Shown: one piece after another, positions 1 to 9,870 of the stretch
How the letters are laid out: every line of letters begins with the position of its first letter
Numbering within the stretch: the stretch's first letter is position 1
Origin: Emiliania huxleyi CCMP1516
Taxonomy: Eukaryota; Haptophyta; Isochrysidales; Noelaerhabdaceae
NCBI RefSeq assembly: GCF_000372725.1
Contig: NW_005201732.1
Coordinates: 328,743-392,742 of the forward strand
Reading direction: 5' to 3'
DNA: 64,000 nt
Position numbers and translations under genes: made by a program
Notes under the pieces: generated by a model
Database searches by the model: none
What the model was told of the DNA's origin: nothing
Seen by the model: the letters and a program-made list of their open reading frames with translations, nothing else

Positions 1-2133
1 TGCCCGAACGTGTTTGACGGACCGCCTCTCTGCCACGAGCTGCTGGACTTGCCAGGTTTCCTCGCGCCCGGCTCTCTGTTCCACGAGCAGTGTCAGGAGA
101 AGTGCAACGAGAAAGACTCGAACGTTAGCAAGGTCTGCAGGGTCGTCAAGGCCAAGCCAGGCCTGATCCCGTGCACCACCGTTCTCGATGTGAAGGAGAC
201 TGCAAAGGCGCTGGCGAGGCAGATTGGGATGGAGTACCGGAAAGGGCAGAGCCTGCGAGAAGTAATCGAGTCGGTGGTGACGGAGGACCTGAACGGCGCG
301 GCGCGCTCATTTTTCTGGTACTTGCGCGAGACACGCCTCGATGCGCTCTTCCTCAACTACCTGGAAAACCCAGACGGCCCTGGTCAGCTCACCCCGACCC
401 TGGCTCCCTACTTGCTCTCTCCCTTCGGCACGGGTGCGGCGTCTCTCCTGTCGGAATTGGGGCGGTCGATCCTGTCGATCCCCGCCATCGCCCACATTCT
501 CTACAACTCGCACCCGAGCGCGTCCATCGCGACGGCGGAGCTTCTCAACCTCCTCGGGCGTACCGGAATCCGGGTGCCTTCGCTCGTCCCTGGGGCGCTC
601 GGCCTCGGCCTCGCTTCCGCTCAACCTCACTCCCTTGGCTTGGGGTGGCTCGCGTCCAGCCTCCTTGGCCGCGACACGCAGCTTGTGGCGCCAGACGCTC
701 TGGGCAAGCTGATCGACCCGCAGGTCCATGCCGGCCAAGACCAGTCGCTCGCCGTCAAGCTGACGCCAACGCCCGACGATTGGAGCGAATACGTCGAGAA
801 GTGGTACAACGCGGGCCAGGGCATCTCCCTCCGGCGCAACGACCCGAACTACCCTCTCCTCGAACGGCTGGCTAACTACTTCCAGAACTCATGGATGAGC
901 ATGCTCCTGTTCAACATCAACGGAGATGGGGTGTACCGCTTCAGCTGCGACTACGACCGCCTCTCGAAGCTCGGCGAGGCCGCGCCCGCGCTGATGAAAC
1001 ACCTCGTCACCCCGGATCCCACGACGAACGAGACGCTGCTTCGCGGCGGCTCTGCCTACGGCGAGCTCATCTTTGAGATGGTGGACCACGATGGACGGCG
1101 TGTGCTCAAGCCGAGCGCGAATCAGACGCTGCTGCAGCCGCGCCAGCTTTCAGCGTTGCTGCAGTGCGCGCACAACGGTGCCCAGATCTACCACGTCGGC
1201 CTCCACGTTGCGTCGCAGTCGATGGCGTACGCGAGCAAGGATCTCGCCACTGGCCACCAAGATCTCTCCCAGGATCCCGTCTTCCGCATGCTCAACCCTG
1301 GCCGCGATGCGACGTCGAATATCAACGCGGCGGCCGACGCATCACTGGTGAACGTGCCCGGCTTCGGGTCGCGCCGCCTGAACGCAGCCGACATGAAGGC
1401 CCTCAAGGTCCACGGCGTCGCGCCCCTCCTCGCCGACCCGTGCAATGCGTCTCGCTACAACCCCCGCCACGACCAGCACGTTACCGAGGCCACGCTCGGC
1501 CAGCTGAATTTGTTCAACCCTACCGGCCGCCGCGCTCTCGGCATCATCTGCGCCGACGTGAGCGAGCCGGAGCAGGCCATCCAGCTGCCGGAGCGGGCGT
1601 GGGGCCAATACGTCCGGCGGCTGCGCGACGACCTCCACATCGCCTCCCAGGTCGAGCCCGTCTACATCGAGCGATACGAGCCGCCCCTCTCTGCCATGGC
1701 GATCGGGATAGAGCACACGATGACCTTCTCCATCAACTTCCTTTGGGCCGAGCTCGAGCGGCAGCCGCCCGCCGAGGCCCTGCCGTTCGCCGACATGCCC
1801 AATCCTCGCGCGTTCGGCGCCGCCTTCTTCCTCGACGTTGTCGCCTCCGCAGTCATCACCGTCTTCTCGCACAAGACTTTGCTGGAGTGCTCCGAGCCGA
1901 TCCCGGAACACACGCAGACATCCATCACGAACGAGCAGCTGATTGTGGCCGACTTCCCGCGCTCCATCGAGCTCGGCTACGACGTCAAGCTGCGCAAGAT
2001 GGCGCACAGCCTGCGTGCGCTGTGGGCGGAGACGAGCCTCTTCATGGAGGCGCACCACCCGGGCTCCCCGGTGATGAATGCCTCGTTTGTCTACGAGGTT
2101 CAGCGGTGCGTCTCCTCCTCCACCTGGATCTGA
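1..2133 (+). CDS. Lipoxygenase-like protein, 5' truncated, probably inactive
   Basis: An open frame runs from the window edge to TGA at 2131-2133, more than 700 residues, with no start ATG at the 5' end, so the N-terminus lies upstream. A short stretch (nt about 1273-1345) reads DPVFRMLNPGRDATSNINAA and resembles the lipoxygenase signature HPIYKLLxPH...INALAR. Upstream, HVASQS lines up with the HWLxTH iron-binding helix: the first His is kept and the second is Ser. A later ASAVITVFSHKT aligns with the family's ASALHAAVNFGQ, where His becomes Ile and Asn becomes Ser. If the alignment holds, most iron ligands are lost and this is a lipoxygenase-fold pseudoenzyme. The last codons (after about 2105) may read into an intron, because QRCVSSSTWI looks unlike the rest. 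The family call is tentative; otherwise it is a hypothetical protein. Confidence 0.4.
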   Translation, partial: CPNVFDGPPLCHELLDLPGFLAPGSLFHEQCQEKCNEKDSNVSKVCRVVKAKPGLIPCTTVLDVKETAKALARQIGMEYRKGQSLREVIESVVTEDLNGAARSFFWYLRETRLDALFLNYLENPDGPGQLTPTLAPYLLSPFGTGAASLLSELGRSILSIPAIAHILYNSHPSASIATAELLNLLGRTGIRVPSLVPGALGLGLASAQPHSLGLGWLASSLLGRDTQLVAPDALGKLIDPQVHAGQDQSLAVKLTPTPDDWSEYVEKWYNAGQGISLRRNDPNYPLLERLANYFQNSWMSMLLFNINGDGVYRFSCDYDRLSKLGEAAPALMKHLVTPDPTTNETLLRGGSAYGELIFEMVDHDGRRVLKPSANQTLLQPRQLSALLQCAHNGAQIYHVGLHVASQSMAYASKDLATGHQDLSQDPVFRMLNPGRDATSNINAAADASLVNVPGFGSRRLNAADMKALKVHGVAPLLADPCNASRYNPRHDQHVTEATLGQLNLFNPTGRRALGIICADVSEPEQAIQLPERAWGQYVRRLRDDLHIASQVEPVYIERYEPPLSAMAIGIEHTMTFSINFLWAELERQPPAEALPFADMPNPRAFGAAFFLDVVASAVITVFSHKTLLECSEPIPEHTQTSITNEQLIVADFPRSIELGYDVKLRKMAHSLRALWAETSLFMEAHHPGSPVMNASFVYEVQRCVSSSTWI

Positions 2134-2289
2134 GATGAAGGTATTGCAATAGAGAGTACACCTGTTGATGTGCAGTGAGAGCAAGGGTCTCGGTGTTGGC
2201 TTGTCTTGTCTAGTGAGCACGGATTCTCGGTTATCGTACATAGCGACGGGTCAATGGACGATGCGCCGTCCCTCTCAGTCTCACGCCAT

Positions 2290-2640
2290 ACGAGGTATTT
2301 TCTTCTCAATAAAACAAGGTCTGTGAACGTGTATGCAAGGTCTTGTTTCTTATCTGCCCGCGGGCCGACCCTCACAGCTAACAGCTCACCTATCTGTGAA
2401 TCTCATAGACCAGCGCAAAGCGCCACAGGAGGTATTTTCTTCTCAATAACAAGGTCTGTGGAATACGAGGTATTTTCTTCTCAATAACAAGGCGGTGAGG
2501 TATTTTCTTCTCAATAACAAGGCTGTGAAGCCATCCCCAGGGCCTCCAGGGCTCGCACCTCAACCTCTCACAGACCAGCGCATAGCGCCATAGGACGTAT
2601 TTTCATTTTCTTCTCATAACAAGGCTGTGAATCACCCTAC
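2290..2640 (+). repeat. Interspersed repeat R1, partly tandem
   Basis: The motif GAGGTATTTTCTTCTCAATA followed by ACAAGG(T/C)CTGTG occurs at about 2292, 2429, 2468 and 2497. The last copies are tandem. They are followed by a block with CTCACAGACCAGCGCATAGCG at about 2572-2596. The same block recurs inverted at 20588-20700 and again at 62822-62888, so this is a dispersed family. It lies between two genes and contains no convincing ORF. Confidence 0.75.
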
Positions 2641-2762
2641 TGTGAAATGAAAGCGGCATACGGCCGTCGCCGCCCGTCGCCGCCCGTCGCCTCGAAGGGT
2701 CGAAGCCTGTGGTTCTGCGCCGCAGGGGGTGGCTGCGCCGCGAGCCTCAACTTCCGTCAGGG

Positions 2763-4091
2763 ATGTGGCTCGCGCCAAACGACACACGGCTCCTCTACTC
2801 TGACTACCTCCACCTGCACAAGGACTCGCGCCGCGCCGTGTTTGACCGCTGCTTTGACCCGCAATGGCCCTGCCGCTGGCTCCCAGAGACGGAGTACGCG
2901 CGGAACGGTTGGCAGCGCACCAACCTCTCGGGTCCGTTTGCCGAGATGCAGACGCCCGGCGCCACGGTGTCGTTCGAAACCGACGCCACCGCGGTCACGG
3001 CGCACCTCGAGTACTCGGGCGACTGCCGGCCAGGGTGCCCGTCCACACAGTGGGCCGGGCAGGAGGAGGACGCGAGGCGATGCTACGACCCACTGCGCAA
3101 AGGCAACGCGCAGCCGTCGGACGTCTGCGAGGCAAGCTGCGTACCGATCCTCTTCGTGGACGGTGTGCGTCGGCAGCTGCCACCAACCGAGGTTGGCGCG
3201 CCACGGCTGTACATCGGAGCCGTGGCGTTCGATCTCGCCGTCGATGAGGCTGCGCCGATGGGAATGCGCCGTTTCGAGCTCTCCATGCCGTGGGGCGCTG
3301 CCACGCACCTCGCCGGCTTGAGGCTTGCCCGCCCGCCCACCTCTGACGGCATTACTGTCCAACGGCCGCCTCCTCGCGGCCGGTTCACGTACATCGCGTA
3401 CGGCGACTCCATCACGCACGGGTACTGCGCCGAGACGCCGTACCCGGGCTTGATTGGCAGGCTCAACAACTGGACCGCAATCAATCTCGGCTGGGGAGGC
3501 ATCCGGGTCACGCCCCGGCACGGACCAGCGCTGGGCGCTATCCCCGCCGACCTCATCTCGATGCTCATTGGCACTAACGACTACGGCGGAGGAAACTGCG
3601 AAGTTGCGGCTGGCCTATCTGAGACGCTCAATGGCATCCGGGAGGCTCAGCCGGACGTCCCGCTCGTCGTCATCACGATGATTGTGAGGCGCGAAGCAGG
3701 AGACCCGCACGGCGACTGCAGCAGCGACGGCGGCGGTGGCGGCGTCACGCTCGAGCAGCTTCGTGAGCAGCTCCGGAGGGAGGTGAACAGGCGCATCCAC
3801 GCCGGCGACCGGAACCTCCACCTAGTCGAGGGTGGTGGGCTGCTCTCGCTCGGCGACCTCGGCGATGGCCTTCATCCGGCCGGCACAGACGCGATGGAGA
3901 AGCTCGCGAGAGGCATCAATGCCCACTTTCACCGTCTGGGCCTTGCGCGCACTTTTCACTGCTACGCAGAGCGCTACCCGCACCTGCTCGAGGAGTACTG
4001 CGGCGGTACCGCCACCGAGTGCGACTGGGTGGCCCTGCAGCGCCACTGGGACCAGCATGGCCGCGTGGGGGGGCTGCGTGCTGATTGCGAC

Positions 4092-4122
<31 letters not shown>

Positions 4123-4424
4123 ACAGCTCGCTCGGCGCGATGGCTGCGAGGCACAACCACAGGGCCCGCGGTCACGCGGCGACGAACGCTGCGACGACTG
4201 CCGCAATCTGGTGCTCCGCCGTGGTTGGGGCGGGCGCGCTCGCCGTGGCGTTCGGAATGCTCCTCCGGGCCAAGGGGCACACCCGCTTCGCGAAAGTCCT
4301 CGGCTCCGAGGGCGAGTACGAGCTGGAGCCCGGGCCTGCCGACAGGTCTCGGGCGCCAAAACGCCGCGGACGCAGGCAGTCACAAGACAGGGAGCTGGCT
4401 CCAGCAGAGGAGAGTCCAAGGTGA
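2763..4424 (+). CDS. SGNH-hydrolase (CE2-like) esterase with C-terminal membrane anchor
   Basis: About 553 residues from the first ATG at 2763. The frame is open further upstream to a GTG at 2709, so a 5' exon is possible. An N-terminal domain of about 200 residues precedes the SGNH blocks: GDSIT with the Ser nucleophile (residues about 214-218), NLGWGG (block II), GTND (about 270) and GDGLHP supplying Asp and His (about 368-371). A beta-rich domain followed by an SGNH fold is the layout of carbohydrate esterase family 2, which deacetylates glycans. A run of ten prolines (about 444-453) links to a single hydrophobic helix (about 481-501) and a charged tail, so the enzyme is probably anchored with the catalytic domain outside the cytosol. 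The catalytic fold is secure; the substrate is inferred only. Confidence 0.8.
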
Positions 4425-5031
4425 CGCGCACCGCTTGCGGTGGTGGATCGTGGCCCACGATGAGACGGTTGAACGGTTCTCGCTTCTTCGTACTTCGACT
4501 TCGTGCTTCGTCTGGTGCTGGTGCTGGTGTGAAGATATCTCAGAAAATCTCCCCACACTCAGCCGGCCGTGCTCTCGCTCTTAGCTTGAGGTTGAGCTAG
4601 CAGCAGGGCCTTGCTCTCGGTCCCCACACTCAGCAGGGCCGTGCTCTCGCTCTTGGCTTGAGAGAGCAGGAGGGCCAGGTGCACAACCCCTGGTGCCGCA
4701 ACGACAGGAAAACTCACCCGCCTCCTGCACCCCGTAACCGCACAAAAAGCGTATTAGGACTCTGTGGAGGACCCTGTGTGAGTTCCATGGTGAATTCTGT
4801 GCGAGTTACACCCTTTTTTGTGTGTGTGCGTTGCCGATTCAAACGTGCCACGCACATGTGCATCGTACAGCCCATGCACATGCGCACATGCTACATGCAT
4901 GTTGCACTCTCTTGCACATGTCCATGTCCATGTCCATGTCCATGTCCATGTCCTCCATGTCCATGTCCATGGACGCACATGCACCTCCCCTGCTCTGCAG
5001 ACCCATGTGCAGACCCGCCTTCAACGGATTT
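4425..5031. other. Intergenic region between convergent genes, with short repeats
   Basis: No gene is recognised. It holds two copies of a unit containing CCCCACACTCAGC and GTGCTCTCGCTCTTRGCTTGAG at about 4551-4590 and 4622-4665, and a hexamer array (ATGTCC)n at 4917-4972 within a CATG-rich stretch. It separates the 3' ends of the SGNH esterase (+) and the CPBP protease (-). Confidence 0.6.
4917..4972. repeat. (ATGTCC)n hexamer array
   Basis: About nine near-perfect ATGTCC units with one two-base interruption. On one strand they would encode Met-Ser repeats, but no gene is supported here. Confidence 0.85.
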
Positions 5032-6446
5032 TTAGTAGACTTGGACGGTCTCTGGGTCGGCGCCGCCAGCCTGGCGCCGAGGCGCCTTTGCGGGTGCGAC
5101 GACTCCGCCGGAGCCCACGACTCGGCTCCTGGCGGGCCCGGCCGCGGCCCGGCCGGCGACCACGCGGTCCCGCGCCTCGACGAACGCGTTCCGCTGGGCG
5201 AGCGCCGCCTGCGCCACCTTGCGCACGCACACGAGCTGCACGATGAAGTTGTTTCCGAAGTGGAGCAGCACCGGCAGCGCCAGGCCGCCGCCCGTGCCGA
5301 GGTAGGCGGCGCCGAAGACGAGGCCGCCGAGGAAGGTCCACGCGGCGTAGATGGAGCGCTGCACGGCAGAGCGCTCGTTCCAGATGTGCATCGCCCCGAA
5401 GACCGCCGAGCTCAGCGCGGCGGCGAGCGGCGCCGGCAGCCGCGCCTTTGAGACGAGCCCGTGGAGCAGCAGCGCGCGGAAGAGCACCTGGGAGGCGGCG
5501 GCAGGGGACAATGCAAGGAGCGTGGCAGGGAGACGCCGCCCTCTCCCACCCGCCAGGTCGGCCTCATCTCGTCCTCCTCATCTCGGCCACATCTCCCTCC
5601 TCATCTCGGCCACATCTCGGCCACATCTCCTGAAATCTCGAATCTCGCCTCCTCGCCCATAGAGCTGCCGGCGGCGAGCTGGAGGATGGGGAGCAGGATG
5701 GCGCCGCGCGTGGCGGGGCGCCGCAGCGCCGCCCACAGCGAGAGTCGGGGAGGCTCGTCGCCTGAGGCGCTGCCGCCGCCCGCCGCCGCCTCGGCAGCTT
5801 CTGATGCGGCGGAGTCCACCCAGACGGCAACACCGTCGCGGCAAGTGACCGCGGCGAGCTTCTGGCCAAAGTCGGACGGGCAGCCGGCGAGCTGCCGCAG
5901 GCCTTGCGTCGCCGCCTGCAGCAGCCCCAGCAACGTCGCCGTCGCCGCCGCCACCGCCACCGTGGAGGTGAGGGGCAGCAGGCGCGCGCGGCTGGGCAGC
6001 CTCCCGAGCGGCGCAAAGCGGCAGAGGACGACGCCGAGCAGCGAGCCGGCTGCGGTCTGCATGTTGAGCTGCGACAGCAGCCGGCCGCCGAGCGCGGCGG
6101 CGAAGACGGCGTTGTCGTCGGCGAGGATGGCGTCCAGCGGCAGGTCGGACAGGAAGGTGGCGCCCGAGTGCTCGTTCAGCTCCGCGAGGACACGCTCGGC
6201 GTGGAGGACGTGCGCGTTGCGCCGCTCGAGCAGCCGCGCGCGCGCTTCGTGCAGCCGCAGCCGCAGCACGTCGTCGCTCTCCCACGGCGCGTGATCCGTC
6301 TCACGCAGTGCAAGCTCCGCCTCGAGCGAGGTGCGGTTCATCTTGTGGACGGCGCCACCGCTCACGAGCGCGCCAAGGATGGGCTGGTCGGATCCGAGCG
6401 CAGCACGGGCGCACGCCGAGAGGACGAGGACGAGGTGAAGCCTCAT
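5032..6446 (-). CDS. CPBP-family (CAAX/Rce1-type) intramembrane metalloprotease
   Basis: Two exons, 6446-5649 and 5487-5032, giving about 417 residues. The start ATG at 6446 opens MRLHLVLVLSACARAALG, a good signal peptide or first membrane segment. The intron (161 bp) begins with GC and ends with CAG. Splicing GAGGAG to GTGCTCTTCCGC creates EEVLFR, the EExxxR motif that defines the family, which neither exon encodes alone. The other two family motifs are in exon 2: FGAMH (FxxxH) and HFGNN (HxxxN). Several hydrophobic helices surround them. The family cleaves prenylated or other substrates within membranes. The intron contains tandem GAGATGTGGCC units. The family call is secure; substrate and compartment are unknown. 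Confidence 0.85.
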
Positions 6447-6947
6447 ATATACATTAAGTGAGAGACAGGCACGAAGCGGAGAGAAAGGCGGCGAGAGCTG
6501 GCGCGGGTGAAGAGGAAACAAAAATAACGCACGGGCCCACAGCGGAGCTGGGAAGAGGACCGCCGCAAGCGGCGTGGCGTGGAGCGGTTGTGCATCCCTC
6601 CGGGGGCCCCTCTGCGCCGGGGAGGCGTTGTTGGAGGCTAGGACGCAAGCGTCCGTCGCCCTTTTCAAACTCGGGGCCCACTCCGCTACGCTCCGACCCG
6701 AATTTGGAGGGCCTGAAAGTTTAAGGTGTTGCTGCGCAAAAGGGGTCGGACGCAGGGCGCAGCTCATGCTAAGAGCTAGAAGAGGAGATAGAGAGAACAA
6801 CCACCCTGTCCCGTTATTGCGTACACCAACACCACAAAACGCTCTCTCTCTCTCCTGTCCTCACTCAGGGGGGTCACAACTACCAAGTCCCTCGACTAGC
6901 TGCCACAGGGCGCAGCTGCCACAGGGCGCAGCTGGAGACGCTCTCCC

Positions 6948-7211
6948 TCAATCGGCATCCACCCCCACCCGCTCCAGCCCCACTTCTGCTGCCGAGAGAG
7001 CTGAATCGAAGCAAGCGAGCCATTGCATCTTGGCGTGCTCCTGGAGCGCGGCTTTCTGCTTGGCGGCCACGAGCACGGCGGAGTCGGCGTCGTAGCGCGC
7101 ATCGTTCCCGCTCATCGCCCATTCCTCCCACGTGACGTGTGTCGGCCGCGATTCGATATCGCCACCTTCATCGCCAACGAGGACTCCCTCGACTGCAGGG
7201 GGCTCCGGCAC
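6948..7211 (-). CDS. Small hypothetical ORF
   Basis: An 87-codon frame with balanced, acidic composition, including THVTWEEWAMSGNDARYDAD and a KQKAALQEHAKMQWL helix. This is unlike the Arg/Pro-rich noncoding frames around it. It may be the last exon of a minus-strand gene whose upstream exons were not found. No family is recognised. The rest of 6.45-8.03 kb shows no other convincing gene. Confidence 0.25.
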   Translation of the reverse strand: MPEPPAVEGVLVGDEGGDIESRPTHVTWEEWAMSGNDARYDADSAVLVAAKQKAALQEHAKMQWLACFDSALSAAEVGLERVGVDAD

Positions 7212-7785
7212 GGGGAGGGACTCCGCCTGCTGCGCTGGCCGACCGCGCCCTCCTCCTCCATGGGCTCGATCCGAATCCGCAGCGTGTCGTCCCCAGCGGC
7301 GGTGTTCTCGCGGGAGGCGGCCGCGGGCACGCTGGGCTCGATCAGCGGCTTTCCCTCAGTTGCTCCGAAAGCACGGATTTGGCGGCGTTCTTGGCTTCAA
7401 TTTTACGAATGTCTTGGCACCAGCTGAAGGCTTGCATCCGACATCACGCAGTTCGTGCACGGTATTCGGATTTTGCTATTTGTTCGTGTGGGGGTATATT
7501 GCAGATTTGTCAATGGTACCGCGTCTGCGACGCGGGCGCCTTGCGAGCAGAGCCCTTAGGACACCCTTTATATCTTGCGCGGTCAAAATTGATACCTCTT
7601 CTTTTGGCACCTCCTGATATAATGCTGAGCGGGGCGGAGGCATGTGGGTGGTGGAGGCGGCGGCGGACGACGTCTACTACCTGGCCGCCCCCTGTGGTAG
7701 CTTAGCGATCAGGGAGGATCTACCTGTTCGGCCTCGAGGGAGCTGCTTGGGGAGAGAGGGGGGGGGGAGAGGAGAGGAGGAGACA

Positions 7786-7923
7786 CTATGTGTCGCCGTT
7801 ATCGGGGCACGCTATCCTGTGCAGTCAGGGCAAGTGGGGGCGGGGGGCACTCCCATCTCTCCTGTGTACGGGTGGTGACTGTCCCTAGTCTCGGAGGGGG
7901 GCTTGAAGGTAAGAATATTTTAT
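7786..7923 (-). repeat. Fragment matching the LTR region at 60.1 kb, inverted
   Basis: The reverse complement closely matches 60117-60253. Shared blocks include GACTGCACAGGATAGCGTGC and CCCCTCCGAGACTAGGGACA. Similarity stops abruptly at GACACATAG. It is probably a truncated copy of the Copia-like LTR or its 5' flank, lying just upstream of the LRR gene. Confidence 0.7.
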
Positions 7924-8030
7924 TTTGTGAGAGAGGCTTGTATCTAGATCTCCGAAGAATTCTTTGCGGCCCAGCCGCCAAAGTGAATGCCTACCGGCTG
8001 CCCAGCCGCCCCGCCGCAGCGCTAATCGCC

Positions 8031-9820
8031 ATGCCGATCCGCCGCATCTCCCCGGAGCTGATCGACGAGGTGTGCGGCTCGGTCACTCCCACATTGTCGG
8101 TGCTGAACCTGTCGCACAACGAGATTGCGACCGTCGAGAACCTGGACCGGCTCGCAGCGCTCACGCGCCTCGACCTCAGCCACAACCGCATCACGCGTCT
8201 CACCGGCCTCGAGAGCCTCAGCCGGCTGTCGTTTCTCTCGCTCACGTCCAACCGGCTCCGCGCCGTCACGGGCCTCGAGCACCTCCGACTCCTCGAGGTG
8301 CTGCTCCTCGGCGACAACCAGCTCGGCTCCGTTGCGTGCCTGCGCGCCCTCTCGTGGCTGCCAGAGCTGCGCACGCTCACGCTCGCAGGCAGTCCGCCCC
8401 CCGCTCTCCCAAGACCCACGCCTCGCACACCCACACGCACCGGCCACAGGCTCCCCACGCCTCGCGCAGGCAACCCGCTCGCCGACGCCTCATCACACAC
8501 CGCCTTCGTCGCGAGCCTCCTGCCGCGCCTCACGCTGCTCGACGGCGAGCCGCTGCGAGGGCGAGAGAGCCCGCCGCCCGGCGCCCTCGCGGTGCGCGCC
8601 TCGCCGGCTGAGGCGGAGCTGCAGGCCGATCGCCCTCGCCCGGCTGAGCCAGCTGCGGGGGAGGAGGAGGAGGAGGAGGAGGAGGAGGAGGAGGAGGAGG
8701 AGGAGGAGGAGGAGGAGGCTGCCGAGGAGGCTCGCCGGCAGCCTCGGGCGCTGCAGCTGGCGCTGCCTCCGCTGACAGACCTCGCCTCTCTCCTCCCCCC
8801 CTCCTCCTGCCCGCCTCGCCTCGACTGCGGCTTGGCGGCGGTGCTGCCCTCGTGGCCGCCGCTGCCGCTGCCGGCAAGAGACCGACGCGGAGGCATCACT
8901 CTTCCCAGAGGGCGAGGCGGGTCACTCTGGCGGCGGGGGGCGCTGTAGGCGCCGCCGCCGGCCGCCTCGCCGCCCGGCCGGCCGACCGAATGCGCCTCCC
9001 TCCGCAGCTCACGCGAGCAGTCGCTCTTGCGTCCTGACTCGCCCCGTGTTGAGCCACCAGGCGCGAGACTTGTCGAGCCGTCCAGGAGGCTGCTCGCTGC
9101 TCGTACTCTGCTCGGAGCCGCCCCCTGTAGGCGCCAGCTGGCCGAGCCCGCCGCTCGACACCCGGCGGGGAGGCCACGCCGCGAGGCGCGGCTGCTCGTG
9201 CGACTCCGACGCTCCGTCCGCCGGGGGCACCTCTCTCGGAGAGAGCACCCCTCTCGGAGAGAGCACCCCGGGAGAGAGCACCTCGGGAGAGAGCACCCCG
9301 GGAGAGTGTGGCCACAGCCTCTACCACAACCTCTCTCCGCCGCGTGCGAGTCCGCCGGCACCGGCGCCGCCCCCGAGTCCGCCGGCGTTGGCGCCGCCCT
9401 CCCCGCCCGCTCCTCCGCCCGCGTGGCGAGATCCCCCGCGTGCCTCCGCCGCGCTGCTCTCTCCTCCGCTGAGTGGCAAGCCGCGCCCTCCGTCGCCTCC
9501 GTCGCCTCGGCCGACGCACGCGGCGCGGGTCTCTCGCTTGCACGCGCAAGCTGCGCCCTCGTGGCGCGAGCTGTGAGCGCTTCGCCCCGTCCTGTCTCAG
9601 GCGCACGTGGAGGAGGAGCTCCTGCTCTCGCGCAAGCAGCTGGCGCAGGCGCGGGCAGAGGCCGATGCGGCGAGGGCGGACGCGGATGCCGCGCTCGCCG
9701 AGGCCAAGGCGGCGAAGGAGGAGCGGGCGTCGGCGCGCGAGCTGCCCCGAGCGTGCGCCTCTGCGAGCGCTTCCCCGCCACCAGCCCGTGGCCTCGCTGC
9801 CGACCGACCCGTGCCTTGTT

Positions 9821-9870
<50 letters not shown>

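Noticed and set aside
4815..5035. Met-Ser repeat peptides
   Set aside because: They arise from the (ATGTCC)n array in an intergenic region.
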